Source of the DNA: Bacteroides sp.
GTDB lineage: Bacteria > Bacteroidota > Bacteroidia > Bacteroidales > Muribaculaceae
Direction: 5' to 3'
Length of the DNA: 64,000 bases
NCBI GenBank assembly: GCA_023663525.1
Contig: JAMPHF010000002.1
Location: forward strand, 283,066 to 347,065
Under the pieces are notes generated by a model. That model was not told where the DNA came from and searched no databases. It was given only the letters and a program-made list of their open reading frames with translations. A program made the position numbers and the translations under genes. Below, in pieces: positions 34,890-44,566 of this stretch; the stretch's first letter is position 1; each line of letters opens with the position of its first letter.

Positions 34890-34951
34890 TTTAACAAATA
34901 TTGCCTAAATTTGGTTTATAATAAGCGATAAAATGTGAGATTGGCCTTGTG

Positions 34952-37936
34952 TCAATACCACTTCACTCCATTGGAATAGGATGATCGTTTGTCATATTTC
35001 AAATCGGCAAGGAGTGAGGATTTCACTGAGATGTGGAAATTGTAGCTCTTGTAAGGCCCGACAGGGACGAAACTTGCTCTCATCGTGAAGCAGTGCATGT
35101 CACGCGATATATTGCAGTTCATGTATGCAAGTTTCTTTGTGTCGAAGTTGTAGCTTGCCGAGAATCCGAAGTTCCAGTTTGGAGTAGGGCGGATATTGCC
35201 GGAGAACGAAAGATTCTGCGTAATTTTTCCCTTGTATTCAAGTTTCTTATAGTCGAATTCTCCGTAGCCATAGTTGACGGAGTAATTAAAGGTGAGATTC
35301 CACGGGACTGACCACACCATGTAGCCATCATCGTCAAATTTCATGTTCGATTCCTTGTCCTTGTTCTTTCGGCTGTTTGGACTCTGATAGTCAGATGTCG
35401 TTTCTGCAAAATTTTGGTTCATGGAGTTTGAGTCCCTGTTGCCTTTGTTATCCTTGTCCTTGTCGTTGTCCTTGTTTTTTCCGAAAAGTTTTTTGAAGGT
35501 ATCGTTGTTGAACGTGTAGCTGAACGATGTTCCCGTGCTTGAGAGTTTGCCCCAACCCTTGCCTTGCGAGATGCGGAGCTTATTGACTCGGACCGGATTG
35601 CCGGCGGCGTTGAGAGCGTAGGTATATACGTCCCATGTCGCGGAAAGGTTCAGATTGAAGTTCTTGACCAGACGGAGCATTATGGAGGTGTTGAGGTTGG
35701 ACCATCGCATTGAGTCGGCGGCAAAGTTATAGCTCTGTGACAAGGTCAGGTTCTCAATCAGCGACACTTTCTTTTCTCCAATAGAATCGTTGTCCGATTT
35801 GACTTTCATTTCCAGGTTGTTGGCAAGAGAGAGACTCAAAGATCCGGTTTTCCCTTGCCCCGGAACTCCGAACAGCGAATTTGGGAAGTAAGAATAGGTC
35901 TTTGTCTGCATTTCGCCCTGTGCGTTCGGATATTGGTAGCTTCCGTAATAGCCGAAAAATGGAGATGCGAAGTCGGGCGACCCGGAGAAAGAGATGGTAG
36001 GTGTCAGTACATGGCGTATCATCTTGACCTTATCGCCGAGGAATGGGAGCGGTTGGAAGAAACCGTAGATTTTGGTGTCGAGCGCAACTGAGGCGTTGAA
36101 GTCCCACACGTTATAGAAACTATATGTAGTGTCGAGGACTTCTGCTGATGCGTTCGGGTCCCACTGGCGACGCACCTTGGTGGTGTACATTCGGTCGGTC
36201 AGACTGACTGACGGGGTGAGGTTTAGATATTTGAACAGATTGAATGTGGCACTCACAGGGATGCTGTGTCTCATGCCGTTGCGCCAATCTTTGATGAGAC
36301 TTTTTTTGAAAAATTCGTCCTGCTTGGCTGTCAATGAATTGTTGAACTGTCCGGAATAGGATATTTTGATTTTCTCATACCATTTCTCATCTCCGACTGC
36401 GCGTTTCCTCTTGAAAGGGTAGAGCTGTGACATTGTGAGTGTGAAGTTCGGGAACGACACGGCGAGAGTGGAGTCCTGCGAACGTTGCGACACGTTGGCT
36501 GTGGTTGACAGAGACCATTTTGAGTTCGGGAAGCGATAGGTCATGTTGACCGTGCTGCTCTTTGTGTTCTGAGTGAAATCAGAGGAGTAATATGAGTTGA
36601 GGTCGTTGCGTGTGTAGCCGCTCGTAGTGAAATTGACACTTGCCGATAGGCTCATGTTGGGGTTGGCCTTTGAGTCCTGGCTGTGGCTCCAGAGAATCTG
36701 AAAGTTGGTGGATTTTGTATAGTCCGGCATACCCTTGTCGCCGGTAACTGTCTGGAGGTACGAAACATTGAAGTTACCGGAATATTTGTAGCGTTTGACG
36801 TAGGCCGACTGTGCCCTGATTCCCCAAGAACCGAGGGTATAGATTTCACCTGTCAGGGCGAGATCCATGTTTTGGCTTATCGCGAAGTAATATCCTCCAT
36901 TGCTCAGGTAGTAACCTCTGTTGTAGTCATCGCCGAATGTCGGGAAAATTATGCCGGATGAATATTTTTCGGAGAATGGGAAGTAGCCGAATGGGACAGC
37001 GAGCGGTAGTGGCAAGCCTTCAAGCACCATGTAGGCCGGACCGCTGATGGCATCCTTGCCCGGACGCACTTTGGCTTTGGTCATCTGCATATAGAAGTGG
37101 GGATGCTCATGATTGTCGCATGTGGTATATATTGCATCCTCCATGTAAAATGTTTCCTCGTCTATTTTCTTGGCTCGGCCGCCGGTGACGTAGCCTTCAC
37201 CCTGCTGTGTGTTGAGGTCTGTGATGTAACCGCGCTCGGTTTTGAAGTTATAGCGCATGGTCTTTGCCTCGTAGGATGTGCCATTGTCCTCAAATACTGG
37301 TGTTCCGAATGGCTTTCCGACGGAGTCAACGCCACCCACGGCATAGACGGTGGAGTTGTCAAGATTCATTTCAATCTGCTGTGCGTCAAGTTTAAGGTCG
37401 CCATAGACCACTTGAGAGCTGCCATACATGTATGCAGTGTTGCGACCGACGAGAACCAATGAGTCCTTAGCCGAATAGTCAACGGGATTGTCGAGGTCAA
37501 CTTTTGTGCGCACTATCCGTGACTCTTTGTCGGTCGGATTCGCTATGCGTGTGCGGCTCAGCCGTTGACGATTGGCTGTGTTGGCTGTATATGTGTGACG
37601 TGTGATTAACGATGTGACTGAATCCGAACTTGCCATGACCGAATCTCCGGCGATGGCTATGGTGTCGGACGTGTCGGGCGAATCAATCTGATCAATCAAT
37701 GTCGCGGTTGACATGCTGTCAACTGCCCGCATCGGGATCATGATGCCTTGTGGGCGTGCATTGCGTATGATTGACTCCTGGATCGCAGTCATATCAGGCT
37801 TTACGGTGTCAGCCATAGGCATATCCATACGCGAGGGTACATTGAGGTCTTCGGGACCGGCCTGCCTTGGAAACGCTCCGACTGAAATGGCGCAAAGAAG
37901 CACCGTTAGTATTATATATATGTGAGAATATCTCAA
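34952..37936 (-). CDS. LptD-like LPS-assembly outer-membrane protein
   Basis: A roughly 994-aa outer-membrane protein. After the signal-like segment YIILTVLLCAISVGAF, residues near 130-300 resemble the LptA/OstA-type beta-jellyroll (AYMYGSSQVVYGDLKLDAQQIEMNLDNS; GRAKKIDEETFYMEDAIYTTCD). A large C-terminal barrel follows. A low-complexity Lys/Asp/Asn loop (KNKDNDKDKDNKGNRDSN) lies in it. LptD inserts lipopolysaccharide in the outer leaflet. The start is uncertain: the longest frame begins with TTG at 38029, inside a perfect -7 box, so I prefer the TTG at 37936, directly before the signal peptide. Confidence 0.82.
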   Translation of the reverse strand: MRYSHIYIILTVLLCAISVGAFPRQAGPEDLNVPSRMDMPMADTVKPDMTAIQESIIRNARPQGIMIPMRAVDSMSTATLIDQIDSPDTSDTIAIAGDSVMASSDSVTSLITRHTYTANTANRQRLSRTRIANPTDKESRIVRTKVDLDNPVDYSAKDSLVLVGRNTAYMYGSSQVVYGDLKLDAQQIEMNLDNSTVYAVGGVDSVGKPFGTPVFEDNGTSYEAKTMRYNFKTERGYITDLNTQQGEGYVTGGRAKKIDEETFYMEDAIYTTCDNHEHPHFYMQMTKAKVRPGKDAISGPAYMVLEGLPLPLAVPFGYFPFSEKYSSGIIFPTFGDDYNRGYYLSNGGYYFAISQNMDLALTGEIYTLGSWGIRAQSAYVKRYKYSGNFNVSYLQTVTGDKGMPDYTKSTNFQILWSHSQDSKANPNMSLSASVNFTTSGYTRNDLNSYYSSDFTQNTKSSTVNMTYRFPNSKWSLSTTANVSQRSQDSTLAVSFPNFTLTMSQLYPFKRKRAVGDEKWYEKIKISYSGQFNNSLTAKQDEFFKKSLIKDWRNGMRHSIPVSATFNLFKYLNLTPSVSLTDRMYTTKVRRQWDPNASAEVLDTTYSFYNVWDFNASVALDTKIYGFFQPLPFLGDKVKMIRHVLTPTISFSGSPDFASPFFGYYGSYQYPNAQGEMQTKTYSYFPNSLFGVPGQGKTGSLSLSLANNLEMKVKSDNDSIGEKKVSLIENLTLSQSYNFAADSMRWSNLNTSIMLRLVKNFNLNLSATWDVYTYALNAAGNPVRVNKLRISQGKGWGKLSSTGTSFSYTFNNDTFKKLFGKNKDNDKDKDNKGNRDSNSMNQNFAETTSDYQSPNSRKNKDKESNMKFDDDGYMVWSVPWNLTFNYSVNYGYGEFDYKKLEYKGKITQNLSFSGNIRPTPNWNFGFSASYNFDTKKLAYMNCNISRDMHCFTMRASFVPVGPYKSYNFHISVKSSLLADLKYDKRSSYSNGVKWY

Positions 37937-38026
37937 ATCTGCACTTTTTATGATGAATAAAGCTATGCGGTTACAGGACGACTGGCGAATCTCAGTTCCG
38001 GCATTTGGCTTTGGGAAAAATCTGTG

Positions 38027-38034
38027 CAAAGATA
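38027..38034 (-). promoter_or_regulatory. -7 box for the lptD-like gene
   Basis: Reads TATCTTTG on the minus strand, a perfect TAnnTTTG. It overlaps the first codon of the longest possible frame and so argues for a start further downstream. Confidence 0.55.
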
Positions 38035-38177
38035 TAATATAATCCTAATATAGACAACGGTGATGGGGCGTTTGTGATGTTTAATTAATCTAAAAAGTCC
38101 CTATCGACCCGGTTGCGGGTGGAGTGGCAATAGTGGCGACATCGGAAAATCGAGAAAATTTATTTAAATATGCCGAT

Positions 38178-38212
38178 TTTGATTACTGATTGTGAATTTT
38201 TGAGTAATTTTG
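38178..38212 (+). promoter_or_regulatory. Promoter of the Lrp/AsnC regulator gene
   Basis: A perfect -7 box TAATTTTG (38205-38212) with TTTG at 38178-38181, a slightly long 23-bp spacer. It lies about 78 bp before the chosen start codon. Confidence 0.5.
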
Positions 38213-38290
38213 CACAGCAAAAGTAACAGGGAGCGCGCGTGGACAATCATCATGCAGCGTCTCCGGAACTCGATAAAATTTATTGCTCAG

Positions 38291-38761
38291 ATGTCACGAC
38301 AACACTTTGATGCCCTTGATTTCAAAATACTTGAAATGCTATCGAACAATGCGCGCAAGCCGTTCCTTGAAATTGCGCGCGAGACAAATGTTTCCGGTGC
38401 AGCCATACATCAACGAATCCAAAAATTGACATCTTCCGGCGTTATCCGGGGGTTTGAAACCATCATAGATCCGCCGTCTGTTGGATATGAGACGTGTGCT
38501 TACATTGGCTTTATCCTGAATGACCCGACCAAATTCGATGAAGTTGTGGCGCGTCTGAAAGCTATTCCTGAAGTTGTCGATTGCCACTTCACCACCGGCA
38601 GCTACGATATATTTGCCAAGATTTTTGCTCACAACAATGCTCATCTCCTTGAGGTCATTCACAAAAAGCTCCGTCTGGGAATCGGTAGGACCGAGACATT
38701 GATTTCGTTCAAGGAGGTGTTCAAGCGTCCGATACCGATTATTCCCGAGAACCTTGAGTAA
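38291..38761 (+). CDS. Lrp/AsnC family transcriptional regulator
   Basis: A 156-aa regulator. The N-terminal winged helix-turn-helix is FDALDFKILEMLSNNARKPF with recognition helix GAAIHQRIQKL; the C-terminal RAM/Lrp ligand domain is YIGFILNDPTKFDEVVARL. The start at 38291 gives the family N-terminus; a start at 38252 is possible. Lrp-type proteins sense amino acids and form octamers; the ligand is unknown. It is followed by mtaB at 28 bp, so the two may be co-transcribed. Confidence 0.92.
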   Translation: MSRQHFDALDFKILEMLSNNARKPFLEIARETNVSGAAIHQRIQKLTSSGVIRGFETIIDPPSVGYETCAYIGFILNDPTKFDEVVARLKAIPEVVDCHFTTGSYDIFAKIFAHNNAHLLEVIHKKLRLGIGRTETLISFKEVFKRPIPIIPENLE

Positions 38762-38789
38762 GAAAAACATCCGCTAAACATCTTCAATC

Positions 38790-40118
38790 TTGATAGACAA
38801 GACAACATTCGGCAATAGGACTGCATTGTTCCACACGTTCGGCTGCAAACTCAATTTTGCCGAGACCTCGACTGTGGCACGCCTGTTTGCATCGCGTGGC
38901 ATTCAGCGTGTGCATGAAGGTGACACGCCCGACTACATCGTTGTCAATAGTTGCAGTGTCACGGAGATAGCCGACAAGAAGTGCCGTCAAGCCATCCGCT
39001 CGTTTGCCCGCCGCTATCCGGACGCACGCATAATAGTCACCGGTTGCTATGCGCAACTCAAGCCCGAGGAGGTGAGGAGTCTTCCCGGAGTGGTTGTCGT
39101 GGCCGGAAGTGACCGTAAACTTGAACTCGCTGACTATCTTGACAGTGTGCTGACGGATGAATCCGTAACAGCCCCGGCAACTTTCGTCACACCGCTGAAA
39201 GAAATCAGAAAATTCAGTCCGTCATGCTCGCGTGGTGACCGCACACGCTATTTCCTTAAAGTTCAGGATGGGTGTGATTATTATTGCTCCTACTGTACTA
39301 TCCCGATGGCCCGTGGGCGGAGTCGCTCAGGTTCAATCGCCGATTTGGTGCGGCAGGCTCGTGAAGTGGCAGCCGAGGGAGGGAAAGAGATAGTCATTAC
39401 CGGCGTTAACATCGGGGATTTCGGTAAGGGATCAACCGAGACATTCCTTGATCTATGCAGAGAACTTGACAAGGTCGAGGGTATTGAGCGTTACCGTATA
39501 TCGTCAATCGAGCCAAATCTGCTGACGGATGAGCTTATAGATTTTGTCGCATCATCGCGCAGTTTCATGCCTCATTTCCATATCCCGCTTCAGAGCGGAA
39601 GCGATGAAGTCTTGAGATTGATGCGGCGTCGATATGACACTGTTCTTTTCCGGCGGAAGATTGAGCATATCCGTCGTGTCATGCCGGATGCATTCATCGG
39701 CGTTGATCTCATCGTTGGTGCCCGTGGGGAGACTTTGGAGCGGTTTGAGGAGTCAAGGATCTTTGTGGATTCATTGCCAATATCCCGGCTGCATGTGTTC
39801 ACTTACAGTGAGCGTCCCGGCACACGTGCTCTTGAAATAGACCTTGCTGTCACGCCAGAGGAACAGCACCGGCGCACACGCATAATGCTCGCGATCTCCG
39901 AGCGTAAGCTCCGCGAGTTCACCTCGCGTTTCGTCGGGACGGTGCGCCCCGTGCTTGTCGAGCATCCACGCCACGATGGGAGTATGGCCGGCTTCACTGA
40001 CAATTATCTGAGGGTGAATATAGCTCCGCAACCGGAATTGTCGAACACTATATGTGATGTGCGCATAGAGGAGATGTCTCCTGAAGGAGAGGAATCGAAA
40101 GGAGAAGTGGTGATATGA
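38790..40118 (+). CDS. mtaB: tRNA t6A methylthiotransferase MtaB
   Basis: A 442-aa radical-SAM enzyme that converts t6A37 to ms2t6A37 in tRNAs reading ANN codons. The N-terminal UPF0004 domain has the cluster cysteines in HTFGCKLNFAE, NSCSVTEIADKKC and VTGCYAQL. The radical-SAM motif is CDYYCSYCTIPMARG. A TRAM domain ends the protein. The best start is a TTG at 38790, since no ATG is available near the conserved N-terminus. The stop codon overlaps the glycosyltransferase start (ATGA). Confidence 0.92.
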   Translation: MIDKTTFGNRTALFHTFGCKLNFAETSTVARLFASRGIQRVHEGDTPDYIVVNSCSVTEIADKKCRQAIRSFARRYPDARIIVTGCYAQLKPEEVRSLPGVVVVAGSDRKLELADYLDSVLTDESVTAPATFVTPLKEIRKFSPSCSRGDRTRYFLKVQDGCDYYCSYCTIPMARGRSRSGSIADLVRQAREVAAEGGKEIVITGVNIGDFGKGSTETFLDLCRELDKVEGIERYRISSIEPNLLTDELIDFVASSRSFMPHFHIPLQSGSDEVLRLMRRRYDTVLFRRKIEHIRRVMPDAFIGVDLIVGARGETLERFEESRIFVDSLPISRLHVFTYSERPGTRALEIDLAVTPEEQHRRTRIMLAISERKLREFTSRFVGTVRPVLVEHPRHDGSMAGFTDNYLRVNIAPQPELSNTICDVRIEEMSPEGEESKGEVVI

Positions 40119-41143
40119 TTGAAAATGAAACAGAATTGTCGTCCAATCGTGTCGCGGTCATAATCCTCAATTGGAATGGTTCCGGTTTTTTGAGGGAATA
40201 TCTGCCATCGGTTGTGAAGCATACTCCCACGGGGATTGCCGATGTGATTGTTGCCGACAATGGTTCGACCGATGATTCGCTCGAAGTCCTCAAGTCCGAG
40301 TTTCCGAATGTCAGGTGCATCCGTTTCGCCGAGAACTACGGTTTTGCTGAAGGATACAACAAGGCGATAGCATCGATTGCGGATGAATACAGATACACAG
40401 TCCTGCTTAATTCTGATGTGAAGGTCGATGATGACTGGCTGACACCCCTACATTCGTTCATGGTGTCGCATCCTGAAGCCGGTGCGGTGCAGCCGAAGAT
40501 CCTGTCTCTGACACATCCGACCGAGTTTGAATATGCCGGGGCTATGGGCGGATTCATTGACCGTAACGGCTATCCGTATTGCCGTGGACGCATATTTGAG
40601 ACCGTTGAGACTGATTGTGGTCAGTACGACTCTCCGCTGGAAGTCGCCTGGGCTTCAGGCGCGGCATTGATGGTTGACAATGGGCTGTATCTTAGGCTCG
40701 GTGGTCTCGACAAGGAGTTTTTTGCCCACATGGAGGAGATAGATCTCTGTTGGCGGATGCGGCTTGCCGGACGGCAGGTGTGGGCTGTCCCGTCAGCACA
40801 TGTCTATCATCTTGGCGGTGGTAGCCTACCTGCGACGAATCCGCGCAAGACATATCTGAATTTCCGCAACAATCTGCTGATGCTCTATAAGAATCTGCCC
40901 CGCGATGTGCGTGGCGGTCGGTTGATTGTCCGGCGTCTGCTCGATGCGCTCGCATGGGTTAAATTTGTCATGTCGGGTCATGTCAAGGACGCTTCGGCCA
41001 TAATCAAGGCTCACCGCGACTTCTCGCGCATGAGAAGCCTCTATCCTGATTGTGATGCGCCGTCCGATTTATTGAAGAACGAGAAGAATATTCTCATTGA
41101 ATACTATGCCAAGGGGCATCACAGATATTCTGAATTAGGGTAG
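40115..41143 (+). CDS. Glycosyltransferase family 2
   Basis: A 342-aa GT-A fold transferase. The N-terminal block VAVIILNWNGSGFLREYLPSV and VADNGSTDDSLEVL bind nucleotide sugar; LNSDVKVDDDWL contains the DxD-like metal site; MEEIDLCWRMRLAG is the ED-type catalytic block of rhamnosyl/galactosyl-transferase-like GT2 enzymes. Sugar and acceptor cannot be told. It is coupled to mtaB, a frequent Bacteroidales neighbourhood, and converges with surE. Confidence 0.9.
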   Translation: MIENETELSSNRVAVIILNWNGSGFLREYLPSVVKHTPTGIADVIVADNGSTDDSLEVLKSEFPNVRCIRFAENYGFAEGYNKAIASIADEYRYTVLLNSDVKVDDDWLTPLHSFMVSHPEAGAVQPKILSLTHPTEFEYAGAMGGFIDRNGYPYCRGRIFETVETDCGQYDSPLEVAWASGAALMVDNGLYLRLGGLDKEFFAHMEEIDLCWRMRLAGRQVWAVPSAHVYHLGGGSLPATNPRKTYLNFRNNLLMLYKNLPRDVRGGRLIVRRLLDALAWVKFVMSGHVKDASAIIKAHRDFSRMRSLYPDCDAPSDLLKNEKNILIEYYAKGHHRYSELG

Positions 41144-41194
41144 GGGGGACGCTCCCGGAGAAGGTGAATGTGCGGGATGGACTATTCTCGCACA

Positions 41195-41962
41195 CTACAC
41201 TGTAAACAGACTGCTGATTCCGTCAATAGTGTCAATCGCACTTTGATCCGGACGTATCGGGACTATTGTCGCATAATCTCGTGCGAGCCAATATTCATCG
41301 GTCTCAGGGTTGTCCGGCTCATTATTGTGCATTTTGCCTGTCAGCCAGTAGAATGTCTTGCCATGTGGAGTTGCGTAGGTGGCATATTCCTCAGTCCAGT
41401 GGCTTTTTGCACCGCGTACCACCTTCACTCCGAGCGGGGTGCAGTTGTCGGGGAAGTTTATGTTTAGACACACTCCGTCCGGCAATCCATGGGAAATGAC
41501 TTTTGAGATAGTGTCATTTATGAGTGTGGCGAGTGGATCGAAATCCGCTTCAGGGGAATGGTTTAGGATGGAATAGCCGATGGATGGTATCCCAAGGATA
41601 CATCCCTCCATTGTTGCTCCCATTGTTCCGGAATAGATATTGTTGACGGCGGCATTCGAGCCGTGGTTTATGCCAGACAGAAGCAGGTCCGGCTTGCGGT
41701 CGAGGACGGCGAACATGGCGAGTTTCACGCAATCGACGGGCGTTCCGTTAGTGCTGAATACTTTTGCACCGTCAACCGACGGGTGTTCGTTCACGTACAG
41801 TGGCATGTTGACTGATATTGCTGATGACTTGCCGGATTGTGGTGCATCAGGTGCGACGACAACCACATCGCCATGGTTCACGGCAATGCGTATCAGATGG
41901 TCGATTCCCTTTGAATCAAGCCCATCATCGTTTGTGATTAATATCAACGGACGTTCTTTCAT
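41195..41962 (-). CDS. surE: 5'-nucleotidase SurE
   Basis: A 255-aa metal-dependent nucleoside monophosphatase with broader phosphatase activity in stationary-phase survival. The metal site is ILITNDDG (Asp12, Asp13), with APDAPQSGKSSAIS and LSGINHGSNAAVNNIYSGTMGA completing the active site. The ATG at 41962 gives the family start MKERPLILITNDDG; the upstream extension to 42031 runs through the promoter. It has its own -7 box and is divergent from the DUF4293 gene. Confidence 0.95.
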   Translation of the reverse strand: MKERPLILITNDDGLDSKGIDHLIRIAVNHGDVVVVAPDAPQSGKSSAISVNMPLYVNEHPSVDGAKVFSTNGTPVDCVKLAMFAVLDRKPDLLLSGINHGSNAAVNNIYSGTMGATMEGCILGIPSIGYSILNHSPEADFDPLATLINDTISKVISHGLPDGVCLNINFPDNCTPLGVKVVRGAKSHWTEEYATYATPHGKTFYWLTGKMHNNEPDNPETDEYWLARDYATIVPIRPDQSAIDTIDGISSLFTV

Positions 41963-42009
41963 AGCGTGTGATTTGAGTTTGTTTTTCCGGCAGTTTCCAA
42001 GCCTGATGA

Positions 42010-42017
42010 CAAAATTA
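42010..42017 (-). promoter_or_regulatory. -7 box for surE
   Basis: Reads TAATTTTG on the minus strand, a perfect TAnnTTTG, 48 bp before the surE start and inside the too-long alternative frame. Confidence 0.55.
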
Positions 42018-42038
42018 CGATAAAATGCCAACTAAACA

Positions 42039-42070
42039 TTGTCATGATTGTTAAAAAATTAGTACTTTTG
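42039..42070 (+). promoter_or_regulatory. Promoter of the DUF4293 gene
   Basis: TTG at 42039-42041 and perfect -7 box TACTTTTG at 42063-42070, spacer 21 bp. The leader to the start at 42135 is about 60 bases. Confidence 0.65.
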
Positions 42071-42134
42071 ACAAAATTATGCCCTCAGAGGTATCCAACT
42101 GACAATTAAAATCAATTCTAATTTCTTACAAATT

Positions 42135-42569
42135 ATGCAAATCCAGCGTATTCAGACAGTCTACATTTTTTTAGCCATGGTGGCTATGGCTGTGTTCATG
42201 ATTGTTCCCTACGGAGAGGTACATGACTTGGCATCCCAACCTGCGGTAAGTGAAAAACTCTACACGATGACGGAATACGGTCTGCTGATTCCGGTCGCTG
42301 CTACCGTCATTCTCCTCATTGTAGACATCTTTTTCTATCGTAATCTGCCGTTGCAGCGCACGGTACTCATCATCTCGTTGCTTTTGACATTGTGCAGCAT
42401 TGCCGTCGTATGTTTTACCCTTTTCAAACAGGTCGGTTCCGAGGGTCTCGATGCACGATTCTCCGTGTGGGACATATTGCTCCCGATAGCCATGATTCTT
42501 GAGCTGTTTGGTCTCGGTGCAATCAAGCACGACATAAAGCTCCTCAATTCCTACAATCGTTTGAGATAG
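42135..42569 (+). CDS. DUF4293 family membrane protein
   Basis: A 144-aa protein with four predicted transmembrane helices (about 8-25, 50-66, 76-94, 112-128) and the family start MQIQRIQTVYIFLAMVAM. DUF4293 is a Bacteroidota-specific family of unknown function. The gene has its own promoter and a terminator 44 bp after the stop, so it is a single unit. Confidence 0.85.
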   Translation: MQIQRIQTVYIFLAMVAMAVFMIVPYGEVHDLASQPAVSEKLYTMTEYGLLIPVAATVILLIVDIFFYRNLPLQRTVLIISLLLTLCSIAVVCFTLFKQVGSEGLDARFSVWDILLPIAMILELFGLGAIKHDIKLLNSYNRLR

Positions 42570-42612
42570 AAGAACGGTCTGTCCCCAATTTGGCTACATT
42601 TATGAATTTTTT

Positions 42613-42643
42613 ACATCCCCGCCACACGCAGGGATGTTTTTTA
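42613..42643 (+). terminator. Intrinsic terminator after the DUF4293 gene
   Basis: ACATCCC (42613-42619) pairs with GGGATGT (42631-42637), followed by TTTTA. A classic factor-independent terminator. Confidence 0.8.
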
Positions 42644-42811
42644 TTATTAAATTTGTGTAACAAAATGACTCGAACCTCACATTCTTCTCTGCTCACCAAG
42701 CATTAATTTAGATTATTCACATTAGTAACACAAACCGGGGCAATCCCCTTATCCTGACTTTGTCCGGCTGAGGAACTGCCTTAGAATAGTAACAACACCA
42801 CTTTACTCCGA

Positions 42812-44377
42812 ATGAAAAATATTGTTATCGGTATTTTACTCTGTCTGTCTGCCGGGGCTTTTAGTTGTATGCGAGCCTCATCCCGGACTCTTGGAAGTGA
42901 ACATCTCGATTTGCTCGATAATGAACTTTCACGTCGCAGCGACTATGTGGCTCTCCGCCAGCATAAGATTGACTCTGTGAAGGCTCTTATTGCGCGCGAT
43001 TCATTGGATTTGCATAATTACCTGACCCTCGGGCAGCTTCATGGCGGACTTAATGTCGATTCAGCCATAGCCACTCTGACGCGCGGCTACGAGATCGCAC
43101 ATCAGATAGGCGATTCAGTCTATGAGGAACGTTTCCTCATTTCGCGCATCACAGAGTTGCGTAAGCTCAATTCAATTACAGAGGCAATCAATGATCTTGA
43201 CAGGGTCATCGCAGATGGACTGCATCCGGAAAACAGAATCCTCTATTATGAGACGGGACGTGATTTGTATTATACGGTTGCCGAAATTTTTGAGGACAAT
43301 GCCTCGCATGACCGCTACGTTCTCCCGGGTCTTGAAATGGCTAAAAAACTTCAGGAGGAGCTGCCGGCGGGGTCATACGCGGCGAGGCTGAATCAGGCTC
43401 TGATATACTTTGCGCAAGGCAACAAGACCATGTTTCTTGCCCAGCTCCTTGAGTTCGGTAATGATGTCCCGCCGGATGATCACTCATATTCGATGATTAT
43501 GACCTCTATCGGAGGACGATATTTCCTTAATGGCAACTATGAGGAGGCTGTACCCTATCTTGCCCGTATCACCATCGATGAGATCCGGAATGCTGAATTT
43601 CATGGGACGGCTCTTATCCGTCTCGGCATGACACTGTATGCCTTGGGTGATATTGTCCGTGCACACAGGTACCTCTCCATTGCGCTTGAATATGCCCTTG
43701 CAGGGGATGCCAAGAGCAATTGCTATATGATTTCACGTGCCCTCATGCCGGTATCCCAGGCCTTGAGATCGCAGCAAAATGAAACGTTGTTTGCTCTCAT
43801 AGGTTTTGCCGTGGCTCTTGTGATGGCGGTGGCATTGTTGTGGACTCTTTATAGCGGCAAGCGCCGTCATGCGCGTGAACTGGAAAAAATCAAGCAGAAT
43901 CTTTTGCACGCCAACCTGTCCAAAGAGGCCTACATATCGGAGTTCATGAATCTTTCGTCGAGCTATATGGAAAGTATCGAGGAATTCAACAGAATATGCA
44001 AACGCAAGATTACAGCCGGACAATATGACGAGCTTCATAATTTCATAAAGAGTGGCAAGCTCATAGAGGAGCAGCGACAGAAGTTTGATGATATGTTTGA
44101 CGGTGCTTTCCTCGCCATATATCCTACATTTGTCGATGATGTCAATAAACTTCTCATCCCTGAGAAGCGCATAGTTACGCCTGCAAAGAATGTCCTCACC
44201 ACCGAACTCCGTGTTCTTGCTTTCACGCGTCTTGGGGTTGACGACACTGCGAGAGTCGCAAGATTTTTAGGTGTGACATTGAACACGATATACACCTATC
44301 GCAATAAATTGCGCAACAAGGCAATCTCGCGCGAAAATTTCGATGTCGATGTCATGAAAATCGGAGCGATAGATTGA
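42812..44377 (+). CDS. TPR/DUF6377 membrane regulator with C-terminal HTH
   Basis: A 521-aa protein. A signal or lipoprotein-like N-terminus (ILLCLSAGAFSC) leads to a periplasmic region with TPR-like helices (about 60-320). One transmembrane helix is near 330-348 (LFALIGFAVALVMAVALLW). The cytoplasmic part has a coiled segment and a DUF6377-type end containing a LuxR-like helix-turn-helix (TARVARFLGVTLNTIYTYRNKLRNKA). This architecture suits a one-component sensor-regulator. No target is obvious; the DNA downstream is the 825-bp region with the candidate small RNA. Upstream is a GGGGcaatCCCC hairpin (42737-42748) and only a degenerate -7 box (TGACTTTG). Confidence 0.78.
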   Translation: MKNIVIGILLCLSAGAFSCMRASSRTLGSEHLDLLDNELSRRSDYVALRQHKIDSVKALIARDSLDLHNYLTLGQLHGGLNVDSAIATLTRGYEIAHQIGDSVYEERFLISRITELRKLNSITEAINDLDRVIADGLHPENRILYYETGRDLYYTVAEIFEDNASHDRYVLPGLEMAKKLQEELPAGSYAARLNQALIYFAQGNKTMFLAQLLEFGNDVPPDDHSYSMIMTSIGGRYFLNGNYEEAVPYLARITIDEIRNAEFHGTALIRLGMTLYALGDIVRAHRYLSIALEYALAGDAKSNCYMISRALMPVSQALRSQQNETLFALIGFAVALVMAVALLWTLYSGKRRHARELEKIKQNLLHANLSKEAYISEFMNLSSSYMESIEEFNRICKRKITAGQYDELHNFIKSGKLIEEQRQKFDDMFDGAFLAIYPTFVDDVNKLLIPEKRIVTPAKNVLTTELRVLAFTRLGVDDTARVARFLGVTLNTIYTYRNKLRNKAISRENFDVDVMKIGAID

Positions 44378-44529
44378 TATCCATACGCATTGTAGCCAGC
44401 TTGATTTGGCTCTTTCAGCTCTGAATCTGTCTATATTTTATTGTGAATATGTTAATTGCAAATGATTGAGCATAAAGATTATAACGGATAAACAATCTTT
44501 ATTCCTATTTATATTTGTGCCCAATGCCA

Positions 44530-44560
44530 TTGCCTGTGGGTGAAAAAGCCTATATCTTTG
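44530..44560 (+). promoter_or_regulatory. Promoter of candidate small RNA
   Basis: TTG (44530-44532) and a perfect -7 box TATCTTTG (44553-44560) with a 20-bp spacer. It is not followed by any ORF start. Confidence 0.6.
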
Positions 44561-44566
44561 CGTTAT

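Noticed and set aside
35430..35480. Short CCTTGTCC/TTGTCCTTG repeats
   Set aside because: They encode the Lys/Asp/Asn-rich loop of the LptD-like protein and are ordinary low-complexity coding sequence, not a CRISPR or regulatory repeat.
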